Positions 16,804-25,917 are shown, counted from the stretch's first letter. The stretch is 64,000 bases of DNA from Rothia uropygialis (GCF_004137765.1 NZ_NOIS01000004.1:310001-374000), one strand, 5' to 3'. Notes: generated by a model not told the origin, from the letters alone. Numbers and translations are program-made.

Positions 16804-17562
16804 GTGTCCACCGCTTCAATGCCGAAGTACCGCGCAGTAGAACGGCAATTGCGCGCCCGAATCGCCGGCCTCGACGACGGCGCTCTTCTGCCCACCGAGA
16901 CCGAAATGTGCCAAGAGTACTCAGTCTCGCGAATTACGATGCGACGGGCGATCGAGGAAATCGCCCGCGACGGCCTCGTGACCCGGCACCGCGGGCACGG
17001 CACCAAGGTCAACCGCCCCGAGCCGACGACCTCGGAAAACCACGTCGACCAGGGCGAACATTTCGACAGTCGTTTCACCGGATTTTTCGGTCAACTGACC
17101 GGGTTCGGGCATCGGGTCCATTCCGACGTTCTGGAATTCGGGCCGGTCCAGGCCAATATGGCCGTTTCGAAAGCCCTGCGCGTCGACCCGCATTCCGAGG
17201 TCTTCCACATGTCACGACGCCGATACGTTGATGGGAATGTCCATCAGTTGTCGCGCACGTGGTTCGTTCCGGGACAATTCCCGGGGATCGAAGACGAAGA
17301 TTTTCGGGAGCAGTCGCTCTACGGTTATCTGGAACGGGAACACGGGGTGAGCATCGCCCAGCAGGACTTGAGCGTTTCCCTTCTGGTTCCCTCGCGGGAC
17401 GAAGCCCGCACGTTAAGCATTTCGGATCGTCAACCACGCCTGTCGCTGCAGATCACGGCGTATTCGGCGGACGGGGGCCCCTTTTTGTACGGGGAGTCGA
17501 TCTTCGTGTCCTCCGATGCTCACATCTTCTTCACCGCGACCGGAGCATCGCCGCAACGGTGA
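16804..17562 (+). CDS. GntR-family regulator, HutC subfamily (UTRA domain)
   Basis: 252 residues. Winged HTH (~5-75) with LLPTETEMCQEYSVSRITMRRAIEE and RHRGHGTKV, followed by a UTRA effector domain (~100-245) with VFHMSRRRYVDG and SLYGYLEREHG. GTG start, chosen because GCAGGAGGT ends four bases before it. Divergent from the choline/betaine importer operon and therefore its likely regulator. UTRA domains bind small molecules such as sugars, histidine or phosphonates; a quaternary amine here would be notable. Confidence 0.85.
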   Translation: MSTASMPKYRAVERQLRARIAGLDDGALLPTETEMCQEYSVSRITMRRAIEEIARDGLVTRHRGHGTKVNRPEPTTSENHVDQGEHFDSRFTGFFGQLTGFGHRVHSDVLEFGPVQANMAVSKALRVDPHSEVFHMSRRRYVDGNVHQLSRTWFVPGQFPGIEDEDFREQSLYGYLEREHGVSIAQQDLSVSLLVPSRDEARTLSISDRQPRLSLQITAYSADGGPFLYGESIFVSSDAHIFFTATGASPQR

Positions 17563-17617
17563 GCCTAGACCGCGGAACCGCGATCGGCTCGGCGCCAGGA
17601 CCTGCCATTACCGACGT

Positions 17618-18139
17618 TCATCCACGGGGACGGGCTCCTTGCGCCAATTGAGCCGCGACGATCGACGACGGTTTTCCACCCAACAATGCCTCGCCGATTC
17701 CGGCGAGCTGAGTGACCTGGCGTTTGGTCAGACGGTTGAACACGGCGGCACGCACTTGCGCCACGTGGCCCGGGGCCGCCTCGATGACGGCTTCGTGCCC
17801 GGCCGGGCGAAGATGGCAGATGCTGACGCGCCGGTCGACCTCCGAGGTTGTCCTCGTAACGTAAGCATCCTCCTCCAACCGTTTCACGACCCGTGAAAGT
17901 CGGGCGAGCCGAGTATTTGTCTGCGAGGACAGCTCCGTCATCGTCAGATGCTGGTCAGGGGCCTCGGAGAGCATGGCCAAGACCATGTATTCGACGAATC
18001 CAAGGTTGGAATCTCGCTGCAGCTGGTTTTCCAGCTGTCCGGGCAGCTGAAACATGATCGCCGAGAGGCACAACCAGGCTTCACGCTCTTCTTGCGTCAG
18101 CCACTGCGGCTCGCGCTGGGCTTGGGGCGCGTGGGACAC
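17618..18139 (-). CDS. MarR-family transcriptional regulator
   Basis: 173 residues with the MarR winged-helix core: LGFVEYMVLAML, then LTMTELSSQTNTRLARLSRVVKRLEE as recognition helices and a wing with DRRVSICHLRPAGH. The GTG at 18139 has GGAAGG seven bases upstream; a GTG 15 bases earlier has no site. Divergent from nhaA, with 287 bases between them. No catabolic gene adjoins it; phenolic or redox ligands are usual for the family. Whether it controls nhaA is unknown. Confidence 0.85.
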   Translation of the reverse strand: MSHAPQAQREPQWLTQEEREAWLCLSAIMFQLPGQLENQLQRDSNLGFVEYMVLAMLSEAPDQHLTMTELSSQTNTRLARLSRVVKRLEEDAYVTRTTSEVDRRVSICHLRPAGHEAVIEAAPGHVAQVRAAVFNRLTKRQVTQLAGIGEALLGGKPSSIVAAQLAQGARPRG

Positions 18140-18317
18140 CGGACAACCTTCCACTTGACGTATCTCTGCTCCTGCACCATCAGCAGGTCATGCCATTATG
18201 CCCCAATCGATTGCCGATCCTCGGTCTTCGAAATGCCCGGCATCACCTTCTGACATGGGCGGACTTGTGCACGCCTCGTGACGCGGAACGCAGAACCCGT
18301 CAGCGGTCTCGCCTATA

Positions 18318-18406
18318 CTGGGGATTTCAGGTGTGCCGGGAAGTCTGGTCGGCAAGCCAGCGTGGAACGCGGCTTCAAAATTCGAAACAAAGATTTTCCG
18401 ATCCTT
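18318..18406 (+). ncRNA. structured 5' leader of nhaA, candidate riboswitch
   Basis: Immediately before nhaA the transcript can form two clean tandem hairpins. The first has the stem TGCCG (18334-18338) with CGGCA (18350-18354) and an 11-base purine-rich loop GGAAGTCTGGT; the second has AGCC-A-GCG pairing with CGC-GGCT (about 18355-18374) around TGGAA. A third weak stem AAAAT/ATTTT follows, then the nhaA ribosome site. Conserved-looking loops upstream of an Na+/H+ antiporter recall the nhaA-associated riboswitch candidates reported by the Breaker laboratory (lithium/sodium sensing), but I cannot run a covariance model, so the class is open. Confidence 0.5.
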
Positions 18407-18426
18407 CCCATCACCGGAGACCTCTC

Positions 18427-19725
18427 ATGTCACACCGTGCCCCTCACCGCTTCGCCGCGACTCTGCATCAAGAGTCCACCGGCGGGGCGCTTCTCCTCGT
18501 CGCGACACTCCTGGCCATGGTTCTGGCCAACAGCGGTGCCTCTTCTTGGTATTTTTCGGTTCGCGACCACCACCTCGGATTCAGCATCGGTTCTCTCGAT
18601 CTCGATATGTCGATCGGCCACTGGGCCGCCGACGGATTGCTGGCGGTGTTCTTCTTCATCGTGGGCTTGGAGCTCAAGAAGGAATTCGCCGTGGGCGAGC
18701 TGCGCGACCCGAGCAAGTCCATAGTTCCCATGGCCGCTGCGGTGGGCGGAGTCGCGCTTCCGGCCCTGATCTTTGCGGCCGTCGCGATCAGCTCCGGCGG
18801 CGAAGCATTGAGCGGTTGGGCTGTCCCCACGGCTACGGACATCGCCTTCGCGGTCGCGGTGCTCGCCGTGGTGGGCCGGCACCTCCCGGGGGCTCTCCGA
18901 ACTTTTCTCCTGACATTGGCCGTGGTCGACGATCTCATTGCGATCACGATCATCGCGGTTTTTTACACCTCGGATCTCAATTACCTGTACCTCGCGCTTG
19001 CCTTAATTCCCCTGGCCGCATATGCGTTCATCGCCTACCGGGGCGAGAGGCTGATCCATCTCAAGCCGGGCTCCGCGTGGCTCCTGCTCTTACCGCTGGG
19101 CGCTCTGACATGGGCGTTTTTCCTTGGTTCGGGTATCCACGCAACCATCGCTGGCGTACTCCTGGGCTTCTGCGTCCCCGTCAAACGCGGTTCCAGAACT
19201 CCGGACTCCGCCCCCGGAGGTCTCGCGGAGGTCATGGAGCACCGCATCAGGCCCTTGTCCGCCGGCCTGTGCGTACCGGCATTCGCGTTCTTCTCGGCCG
19301 GCGTGGCCATCGGAGGTTTCCGCGGATTCTCCGAATCCATCAGCAGCCCGGCCGCCGTGGGGATCGTCGTCGGTCTCCTGGCCGGCAAGTGCCTCGGAGT
19401 CACGGGAGCGACGTGGCTGGTCACCCGTTTTCGCCGAGTCAATGTGGATCCCAGCATCCGCTGGCCAGACGTTTTCGGCGTCTCGCTCGTGGCCGGGATC
19501 GGGTTCACGGTTTCCTTGCTGATCGCAGAGCTGAGTTTCGGCGGAGACACTCCGCTGGGCGACGCCGCGAAGGTTGCCGTTCTTTCGGCATCCGTACTCG
19601 CAGCGGTCTCCGGGGGTTCGTTCCTGGCCGTCAGGAGCAGACACTATGCGCGCCAGCCACGGTGGGCCCCTGGGAATTCCTGTGGACAACCGGGTGAGTC
19701 CGACCTGTACCTGCCGCTATCCTGA
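18427..19725 (+). CDS. nhaA: Na+/H+ antiporter NhaA
   Basis: 432 residues, twelve membrane helices. NhaA marks are ESTGGALLLVATLLAMVLANS at the N-terminus, FFFIVGLELKKE in helix 2, the discontinuous helix 4 with VPTATDIAFAVAVLA (Asp 133 equivalent) and LLTLAVVDDLIAI in helix 5 carrying the paired Asp that bind Na+/Li+ and H+. Expels sodium or lithium in exchange for protons at alkaline pH. The ATG at 18427 has CCGGAGA upstream and follows a structured leader. The last ~25 residues (RQPRWAPGNSCGQPG) are hydrophilic and variable. Confidence 0.95.
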   Translation: MSHRAPHRFAATLHQESTGGALLLVATLLAMVLANSGASSWYFSVRDHHLGFSIGSLDLDMSIGHWAADGLLAVFFFIVGLELKKEFAVGELRDPSKSIVPMAAAVGGVALPALIFAAVAISSGGEALSGWAVPTATDIAFAVAVLAVVGRHLPGALRTFLLTLAVVDDLIAITIIAVFYTSDLNYLYLALALIPLAAYAFIAYRGERLIHLKPGSAWLLLLPLGALTWAFFLGSGIHATIAGVLLGFCVPVKRGSRTPDSAPGGLAEVMEHRIRPLSAGLCVPAFAFFSAGVAIGGFRGFSESISSPAAVGIVVGLLAGKCLGVTGATWLVTRFRRVNVDPSIRWPDVFGVSLVAGIGFTVSLLIAELSFGGDTPLGDAAKVAVLSASVLAAVSGGSFLAVRSRHYARQPRWAPGNSCGQPGESDLYLPLS

Positions 19726-19788
19726 GCAGAGCCTCAGTAGACTGTCCAAACCGCATCCGTGTGGAACATCCCTTGTTGGAAGGCAAGT

Positions 19789-20964
19789 ATGGGTTTTTTC
19801 GATGTCACCGAGTGGGGGTTCTTGTTCGGAATCCTCGCAGTGACCATCATCGTTTTCGTGCTGGGTGTGCTCCTGCTGCCGAGGCTTTCGGCTCCCGGCC
19901 CCGGCAAATACGTGGCGCAGGCCGTAGCATTCGTCGTGGTTTCTGCCCTGGTTCTGACCACAGCCACCGCCTGGCTCAACAAAGAGAACAATTGGTACAC
20001 CTCGTGGGACGACGTCTTCAACGGAACGGACACGGCCGCAGCGAGCCCCAGGCAGACTTTCGGGCAAAAAGCGGCAAAAACGGTTCACGCGTTGCCCATT
20101 TCCGGACAAGCCTCGGACAAGCAGAAAGACCCCGCCGCCAACCCCGCCTTCCAACGCAAGATCAAAAGCGGCTCATCGGACAGCACGTATTTTTCCGTAA
20201 AATTGCCGGGTCAGGTGAGCGGACAGAGCTACGACGTCATGGCGTGGTTGCCCGCCTCGTATTTTGAGAATCCGGAGCGCTTCTACCCGGTGATCATGGG
20301 CTTCAACGGTTTCCCGGGCTCACCCGAGACCTATTCGAAATCCATCGACTACGGACACATGATCGAAGACGCCGTGAGCCGTGGCAAAATTCGCGAATCC
20401 ATCTTCGTGGTTCCAGCGGTTTATCCCGGCGACTACGACAGCGAATGCGTGGATGGCACGAAGTCCCAGTCCGGCGGTACCACGCCCAGGGTTGAAACCT
20501 TCATCACGCAGGACGTAGTTCCGTGGGTCAAGCAGAATTTCCGAGTTTCGGACGACCCCCGCGCTTGGGCTTTGACGGGTTACAGCGCTGGCGGCTGGTG
20601 TTCGGCGATGCTGAGCATGCGGCATCCGGATCTCTTCTCCTCGGGAATGATCCAGGCCGGGTACTTCGAACCGCTCTATTCGGCCAACCAACAGTGGAAT
20701 TCTCAGGACGACCCTCGGTACGACCTACAGAAATTGGCCTCGGAGAAGCGCCCCGACACCAATCTCTACTATTTCTCGAGCCAAGACGACACGCTCTCCT
20801 GGCCTTCGGTGAACGATTTCAAAGGCAAAGTTGGCGGACCCACGTCCCTGACCTTGGATTCCATCAAATCCGGCGGGCACCGCCAAGAGGTCTGGGTGCC
20901 GGGTATGACCAAAGGCCTGAATTGGCTCGGACATACCAGCCCGTTTTTCGCCCCACTGACCTGA
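19789..20964 (+). CDS. membrane-anchored esterase, possible aminoacyl-lipid hydrolase
   Basis: 391 residues. Two N-terminal membrane helices (about 8-27 and 45-62) anchor an extracytoplasmic esterase/antigen-85-like alpha/beta hydrolase domain (~130-385). The nucleophile elbow is LTGYSAGGWCSAM, the strand before it PRAWALTG, and late SGGHRQEVW gives the catalytic His; the Asp is probably in SSQDDTLSW. GGAAGG precedes the ATG. LysX begins 19 bases downstream, so they are co-transcribed. In Corynebacterium, Pseudomonas and Enterococcus, hydrolases coupled to aminoacyl-phosphatidylglycerol synthases remove the amino acid again; this protein is placed to do that for lysyl-PG (inference). Confidence 0.8.
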   Translation: MGFFDVTEWGFLFGILAVTIIVFVLGVLLLPRLSAPGPGKYVAQAVAFVVVSALVLTTATAWLNKENNWYTSWDDVFNGTDTAAASPRQTFGQKAAKTVHALPISGQASDKQKDPAANPAFQRKIKSGSSDSTYFSVKLPGQVSGQSYDVMAWLPASYFENPERFYPVIMGFNGFPGSPETYSKSIDYGHMIEDAVSRGKIRESIFVVPAVYPGDYDSECVDGTKSQSGGTTPRVETFITQDVVPWVKQNFRVSDDPRAWALTGYSAGGWCSAMLSMRHPDLFSSGMIQAGYFEPLYSANQQWNSQDDPRYDLQKLASEKRPDTNLYYFSSQDDTLSWPSVNDFKGKVGGPTSLTLDSIKSGGHRQEVWVPGMTKGLNWLGHTSPFFAPLT

Positions 20965-20983
20965 AGCCAAGGGGAGACCATCC

Positions 20984-23900
20984 ATGAAGACCCAGACCAG
21001 AGCTAGCCGAAAAGCCACCCAGTACCTCCCAGGATCTCAGCCGGGGCGGCGAATCGCGGCGTTCACGACGTGGGCCTATGCTCTCGCGACGCTCGTGAAT
21101 GTCGCCCTGCTCATCACTCGGCCGTCTCGACACGGATTCGTCGAATTCGTCTTCGGGATCCTGAACATCCCGGTCGAGCGCAGCCTGATCACCCTGGTGG
21201 TCGCCGCTGTCACCTTCTGGGCTCTTCTGCGGCGCAAACGAGCTGGGCTCTGGGCCGCGATGTTCTTCCAGCTCGCGGGCGTTGCCCTGGGAGTTGTGAC
21301 CGCACTCACGTTCCCGACCTCCGACATCCCGCCGCAAATCGTTGCGAACAATCCGTTGCTGCATCCGGTCTGGGACTACGTCGGCGGCGGCGTCGGGGTC
21401 GTTTTCCTGATCCTGCTGTTCCGGGCTCGTCGGGAGTTCCCTGCCCGCATTCGCGGGGCTTCGTACGGAGCCGCGTTGCTCGTCCTCGTGGCCGGTTTCC
21501 TGCTCGCGGTCCTGACTGCTTGGGCATTCCTTTCGTTCCATTCGTGGGGTGATCTCGGAGCATTTCTCCTTCGCGCGACCGGAGTGACGTCACCGGCCAT
21601 CATGTCGCATCTGCCCAACGTGCATCGTTGGCATGTCCAGGCCGTCTCGACAATCTACGGGCTGAGCGCGATCGTAGCGATCTGGGTCTTCCTGCGGTCG
21701 GCCCGCCCCGTGCACTCGTGGACCGGCGAACGCGAACTCCATTTGCGCGAATTGCTCCACGAGTACGGTCATCAGGACTCGTTGTCCTATTTCGCGAGTC
21801 GCCGAGAGAAGTCCACAGTCTTCTCCTCCGACGGTCGTGCGGCCGTGACGTACCGGGTCTTCGGATCCGTCTCCCTGGCTTCGGGCGATCCCGTGGGCGA
21901 GAGGGCTTCCTGGGAGGGTGCGATTCTCAAGTGGAAGTCCGAGGCCCGCGAATACGGTTGGATTCCCGCCGTGATCAGCGCCAGCCGAGACGGGGCACGC
22001 GCGTACACCCGGGCCGGCCTGTCTGTGCTGGGAATGGGCGACGAGGCAATTCTCTATCCGGACCGGTTCTCCCTGAACAACACCTCCCTGACCGAGGTCC
22101 GCCACAGTGTCCAACGCCTCGAGAAGGAACGGCTCTCCTACAGGATCAAGAGGCAGAGCGAGTTCACCCAGGACCAGTTGGAGCAGTTGGTTGCCCTGGC
22201 GGACGAGTGGCGTCACGGCAAGGTCGAACGCGGTTTCTCGATGGCGCTCAATCGTTTGGGGGACCCGGCGGATTCCCGGACGATGTTCATGGTTGCCGAA
22301 ACGCCAGAAGGCCAACCGGTCGGGCTTTTGTCCTTCGTTCCGTGGGGGTCCAATGGCTTGTCCTTGGATGTCATGCGACGCTCCCCCGATGCGCCCAACG
22401 GTACAACCGAATTCATGATCGTCAAGATGATGGAAGAAGCCGAATCGATGGGCATCGCCAGGGTTTCGCTGAACTTTGCGATGTTCCGTGAGACCTTCGC
22501 ACGAGCGGAAGAACTCGGAGCCAATCCGTTGACCCGTTTCGGTTCTTCAGTTCTGGGAGTACTCGACCGATTCCTGCAACTCGAACGGCTCTATAAGTTC
22601 AACCAGAAGTTCGGGCCCACTTGGGTCCCGCGGTACATCTGCGTCGATTCGTATGTATCCATCCCCAATGTTGGCGTGGCCTGCGGCATCGCGGAGGGCT
22701 TCTTGCCGGCGTGGCTGGGCGGCAAGCCCGCGCGGGAAGGAAGTCTCGGCCGGAATGAGCTGGAGCGCCTGACAGAGATCGAGCGCCGGCGCGTCGGCGC
22801 GGAAGATCTCACGCCGAAATGGTCCGATCAAACGAGGCACCGCATCAAACACCTCGAGCAGATGCGTGAGGCCGGTTACGAGCCATATCCCAAAGGAACG
22901 GGGGAAGGCATCACCGTCAAAGAGTTCGCTTCTCTTCTCACGAATGCGGGCGTGCAGGAACCCTCCCTTCAGGCCGGCGGCACTCACACCGCTGGAACCA
23001 CACCATCGGCTGCCCTGTCCGTCAACGGCCGGGTTCGGTCGAAGAGGCGCCACGGGAAAGTCACTTTCCTGGACCTCTACGAACACGGCACCGTGGTCCA
23101 GGCGGTGCTCGACGAGTCCGTGTGCGGTCCCGACATGCGGAAACGAGTGCGTTGGATCGACTCGGGAGACTACGTGCTGCTCCGCGGGCGCATGGGTGCC
23201 TCGCGCAACGGCACACCGTCGCTGATCGTGGAAACCTGGGAGGTCATTTCCAAGTGTTTGCACCCGATCCCGTTCCATTCCTTCACTGATCCCGAGGCTC
23301 GTCTGCGACGTCGGTCAATGGACCTCATCATCAATCCCGAGGAGTCGAATCGTTTACGGATCCGATCTGCCACGATCCGCGCGATCCGTCGAACCCTTGA
23401 CGAGAAGGGATTCCTCGAGGTCGAAACGCCGATGCTCAACACGATCCACGGCGGGGCCAGCGCGCGCCCCTTCACAACCTTCATCAACGCTTACGGCGTG
23501 GACCTGACGCTGCGCATCGCTCCCGAGCTGTATCTCAAGCGACTTGTCGTCGGCGACATGGGACCCGTCTACGAGTTGGGGCGGGATTTCCGCAACGAAG
23601 GCGCGGATTCCACGCACAACCCCGAATTCACGGTCCTCGAGGCCTATCAGCCGTACGCCGACTACAACGTCATGCGCCAGTTGACCGAACGGATCCTCAA
23701 GGACGCCGCTCGGGAAGTCTTCGGGAAGGAGTCCTTGCCGCTTCGACTCGGCGACGATCCCAAGGATCCTCGTCAAAGCACCGTGCTGACGGATGTCTCC
23801 GGACCTTGGCCCGTTGTCAGCGTCTGCGACGCCGTCTCGGAAGCGGTCGGTCGACCCATTACTTTGGACACCGACTTCGAAATCCTGATGGGTCTGGCTC

Positions 23901-24409
23901 GTGAACACGAGATTCACGTGAGGGACGACATGGGCCCCGGAGCCGTCATCGAGGAACTTTACGGCGAGCTCGTGGAGGCCAAGACCTCCAGGCCGACGTT
24001 CTACAAAGACTTCCCCGTGGAGACGTCGCCGCTCGCGGGGCCGCACAGAGCGGATCCGCGTTTGGCCGAACGGTGGGATCTCGTGATCAACGGTACCGAA
24101 ATGGGAACCGCATACTCCGAGATGGCCGATGCGATCGAACAACGGCGTCGGTTGACCGAGCAGTCTCTCAAGGCGGCCGCGGGCGACATGGAAGCCATGC
24201 AGATCGATGAGGATTTCCTCGACGCGCTCGAAACCGGTTTGCCGCCCACGGGTGGGCTGGGGATCGGCATCGACCGGCTCATCATGATGCTCACCGGCGC
24301 ACCGATCCGTGGAGTGCTGGCATTCCCGTTTGTCCGTCCAGGAGCGACGCCCCGCCTCAAATCGGCTCCTCGGAGTGTCAGCGGGCCCGACTCCGCTTCG
24401 GTCGAATGA
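20984..24409 (+). CDS. lysX: bifunctional lysylphosphatidylglycerol synthetase / lysyl-tRNA synthetase
   Basis: 1141 residues, the length expected of mycobacterial-type LysX. Six to seven membrane helices (~25-250) are followed by a DUF2156/MprF transferase domain (~255-560, with SYRIKRQSEF and LSFVPWGSNGLSLDVMRR), an OB-fold tRNA-binding domain (~685-770) and a class II LysRS catalytic domain (~795-1120) with motif 2 ELGRDFRNEGADSTHNPEF near 865 and motif 3 GIGIDRLIMMLTG near 1092. The C-terminal part charges tRNA-Lys; the N-terminal part moves lysine onto phosphatidylglycerol, lowering surface charge and giving resistance to cationic peptides. It lies between an esterase and a small membrane protein that overlaps it by ATGA. 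Confidence 0.95.
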   Translation: MKTQTRASRKATQYLPGSQPGRRIAAFTTWAYALATLVNVALLITRPSRHGFVEFVFGILNIPVERSLITLVVAAVTFWALLRRKRAGLWAAMFFQLAGVALGVVTALTFPTSDIPPQIVANNPLLHPVWDYVGGGVGVVFLILLFRARREFPARIRGASYGAALLVLVAGFLLAVLTAWAFLSFHSWGDLGAFLLRATGVTSPAIMSHLPNVHRWHVQAVSTIYGLSAIVAIWVFLRSARPVHSWTGERELHLRELLHEYGHQDSLSYFASRREKSTVFSSDGRAAVTYRVFGSVSLASGDPVGERASWEGAILKWKSEAREYGWIPAVISASRDGARAYTRAGLSVLGMGDEAILYPDRFSLNNTSLTEVRHSVQRLEKERLSYRIKRQSEFTQDQLEQLVALADEWRHGKVERGFSMALNRLGDPADSRTMFMVAETPEGQPVGLLSFVPWGSNGLSLDVMRRSPDAPNGTTEFMIVKMMEEAESMGIARVSLNFAMFRETFARAEELGANPLTRFGSSVLGVLDRFLQLERLYKFNQKFGPTWVPRYICVDSYVSIPNVGVACGIAEGFLPAWLGGKPAREGSLGRNELERLTEIERRRVGAEDLTPKWSDQTRHRIKHLEQMREAGYEPYPKGTGEGITVKEFASLLTNAGVQEPSLQAGGTHTAGTTPSAALSVNGRVRSKRRHGKVTFLDLYEHGTVVQAVLDESVCGPDMRKRVRWIDSGDYVLLRGRMGASRNGTPSLIVETWEVISKCLHPIPFHSFTDPEARLRRRSMDLIINPEESNRLRIRSATIRAIRRTLDEKGFLEVETPMLNTIHGGASARPFTTFINAYGVDLTLRIAPELYLKRLVVGDMGPVYELGRDFRNEGADSTHNPEFTVLEAYQPYADYNVMRQLTERILKDAAREVFGKESLPLRLGDDPKDPRQSTVLTDVSGPWPVVSVCDAVSEAVGRPITLDTDFEILMGLAREHEIHVRDDMGPGAVIEELYGELVEAKTSRPTFYKDFPVETSPLAGPHRADPRLAERWDLVINGTEMGTAYSEMADAIEQRRRLTEQSLKAAAGDMEAMQIDEDFLDALETGLPPTGGLGIGIDRLIMMLTGAPIRGVLAFPFVRPGATPRLKSAPRSVSGPDSASVE

Positions 24410-25110
24410 ACCCGTTCCAGTTCACAGCGGCCGCAGCCGGTCTGGGAATCGGGGGATTCGATCCGGCGCCGGCCTTGATCGCCGCCGTCTTCATGGCCGC
24501 ACGTGCTAGCGGGACGACTCAGGCCGTCCGGACCGTTCGGCGCGATGTCCTGTGGTTCGGGCTGCTCCTCATCGGCGGGACCGCGGCCTGGGGCATCGGT
24601 TTGTCCCGACTGCTCGGAGAACGATTAGCGGGGGTCCCGTGGCATAGCCTGTTGCGCGCAGGGGGGTGGGCGGCCGGCATCGAACTAGCCGTCGCGGTTC
24701 TGGGCCTGTGCTTCGCGGGTTACCGGTGGGCACATCGCTCGGACCCCCCTCAAGAGGAGAAGGCACGCAGTAGGGCCGGGCTGATGCTCGTCGCTGTGGG
24801 ATTCGTCGCCCTCGTGACCGCGGACATGCCCTTCGTCATCACCATCGGGCTGTCATCCCACCAACCGCTGTGGGCGGTGGTCCCGGCCTTCATCATGTGG
24901 GCGATCATTTCTCAGGTTCCGCTGTTCATGCTGTGCGTCGCCGTTTTGTTCAACAAACATCGACGGGTCTCCGGCGTCATCGGGCGCGCGTGGGGCTCAT
25001 TGCGCAGGTGGGTTCGGATCGCGGTTCCCATCGGAATCGCATCCGCGAGCCTGTTGCTCTTGATCGATTCCGCCCGCTTCTTCGTTCTGGGGCATTTCTT
25101 GATCGGCTAA
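24406..25110 (+). CDS. small polytopic membrane protein, GAP/Sap-like
   Basis: 234 residues with six hydrophobic segments and a short charged cytoplasmic loop (~110-120, DPPQEEKARSR). It begins GLGIGGFDPAPALIAAVFMAAR, similar to GAP-type proteins (glycolipid/peptidolipid-addressing, LysE-like fold) of actinobacteria, which help move lipids to the surface. Its ATG overlaps the lysX stop. An inner-membrane helper that flips or transports lysyl-PG is therefore plausible but unproven. It ends tail-to-tail with the tpi-like gene, sharing four bases. Confidence 0.6.
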   Translation: MNPFQFTAAAAGLGIGGFDPAPALIAAVFMAARASGTTQAVRTVRRDVLWFGLLLIGGTAAWGIGLSRLLGERLAGVPWHSLLRAGGWAAGIELAVAVLGLCFAGYRWAHRSDPPQEEKARSRAGLMLVAVGFVALVTADMPFVITIGLSSHQPLWAVVPAFIMWAIISQVPLFMLCVAVLFNKHRRVSGVIGRAWGSLRRWVRIAVPIGIASASLLLLIDSARFFVLGHFLIG

Positions 25111-25913
25111 GCACCTTGAGCTCGGGAGCGCATGTGCGCGGCAGCAATATCGAGCAGTTGGAGGTAACCGTCGATATCCCACGCCGTACGGCCTACGAAC
25201 AGCCCTCCGACGTGATCGACCTTCAGCAGATGTTCGGCATTGTTCAGGTTGACAGAACCGCCGTAGAGCAAGGCTTTCACGCGACCCGAGTATTCCGCGC
25301 CCAATGCATCAAACGGTCCGACGAGTTCCTCGGTTGTGGGCGAACGGCCGTTGTCTCCGATGGCCCACATCGGTTCATAAGCGATGACGACGTCTTTCAG
25401 CTGTTCCTCATTCAGGCCGTCAAGCGCACCTCTCGCTTGCCCGAGGATGTAGGCGGAGGATTCTCCCGCCTCCCTGATATCGGCAGGCTCTCCTATGCAC
25501 AACAGCGGGGTGAGTCCGTGCCGTATCGTTGCGGCAACCTTCAGGCAGGTAATCGCGGTCGTTTCGTGGAAATGTTCGCGGCGCTCGGAATGGCCGATCT
25601 CAACTATACGCGCGCCAGCGTCCTTTACCTGCAGGACCGACACTTCACCGGTCCACGCCCCCGAGTCCTCCCAATGGGCGTTTTGCGCTCCCACGAGAAC
25701 AGGCGAGCGCTCACCGAGGAGCTGGACGACCGCGCTGATAGCTGTGAAGGAAGGGACTACGAACGGCTGTACACCGTCGAGAATATTGCTCGACAGGTTC
25801 TCCGAGAGCGCGGTGGTCCACTCCCGGGACTGGCCTAGGGTCTTGTTCATCTTCCAGCTGGTCCCGACCCACAGTGGTTCCACGGACGAGACACCGGCGC
25901 TCATGCCATTCAT
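25107..25913 (-). CDS. triosephosphate-isomerase homologue, probably tetrulose-phosphate isomerase (EryH/TpiA2 type)
   Basis: 268 residues of the TIM fold. The catalytic His is in VEIGHSERR, the catalytic Glu in IAYEPMWAIG and the phosphate loop is LYGGSVN. The N-terminal motif is GTSWKMNK: the catalytic Lys is kept, but the Asn of canonical NWK is Ser. Erythritol-pathway TIM paralogues share such a motif (established for EryH-type isomerases, from memory). Directly after the rpiB-like gene (4-base gap), it is probably the pair EryH-EryI that turns L-erythrulose-1-phosphate into D-erythrose-4-phosphate. Starts at ATG 25913; a second ATG lies 9 bases on. It is unlikely to be the glycolytic TIM. 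Confidence 0.85.
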   Translation of the reverse strand: MNGMSAGVSSVEPLWVGTSWKMNKTLGQSREWTTALSENLSSNILDGVQPFVVPSFTAISAVVQLLGERSPVLVGAQNAHWEDSGAWTGEVSVLQVKDAGARIVEIGHSERREHFHETTAITCLKVAATIRHGLTPLLCIGEPADIREAGESSAYILGQARGALDGLNEEQLKDVVIAYEPMWAIGDNGRSPTTEELVGPFDALGAEYSGRVKALLYGGSVNLNNAEHLLKVDHVGGLFVGRTAWDIDGYLQLLDIAAAHMRSRAQGA

Positions 25914-25917
25914 ATGT

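Noticed and set aside
25107-25913. Glycolytic triosephosphate isomerase
   Set aside because: Not next to gap/pgk, Ser in place of the active-site Asn, and paired with an rpiB-like gene in a catabolic island.
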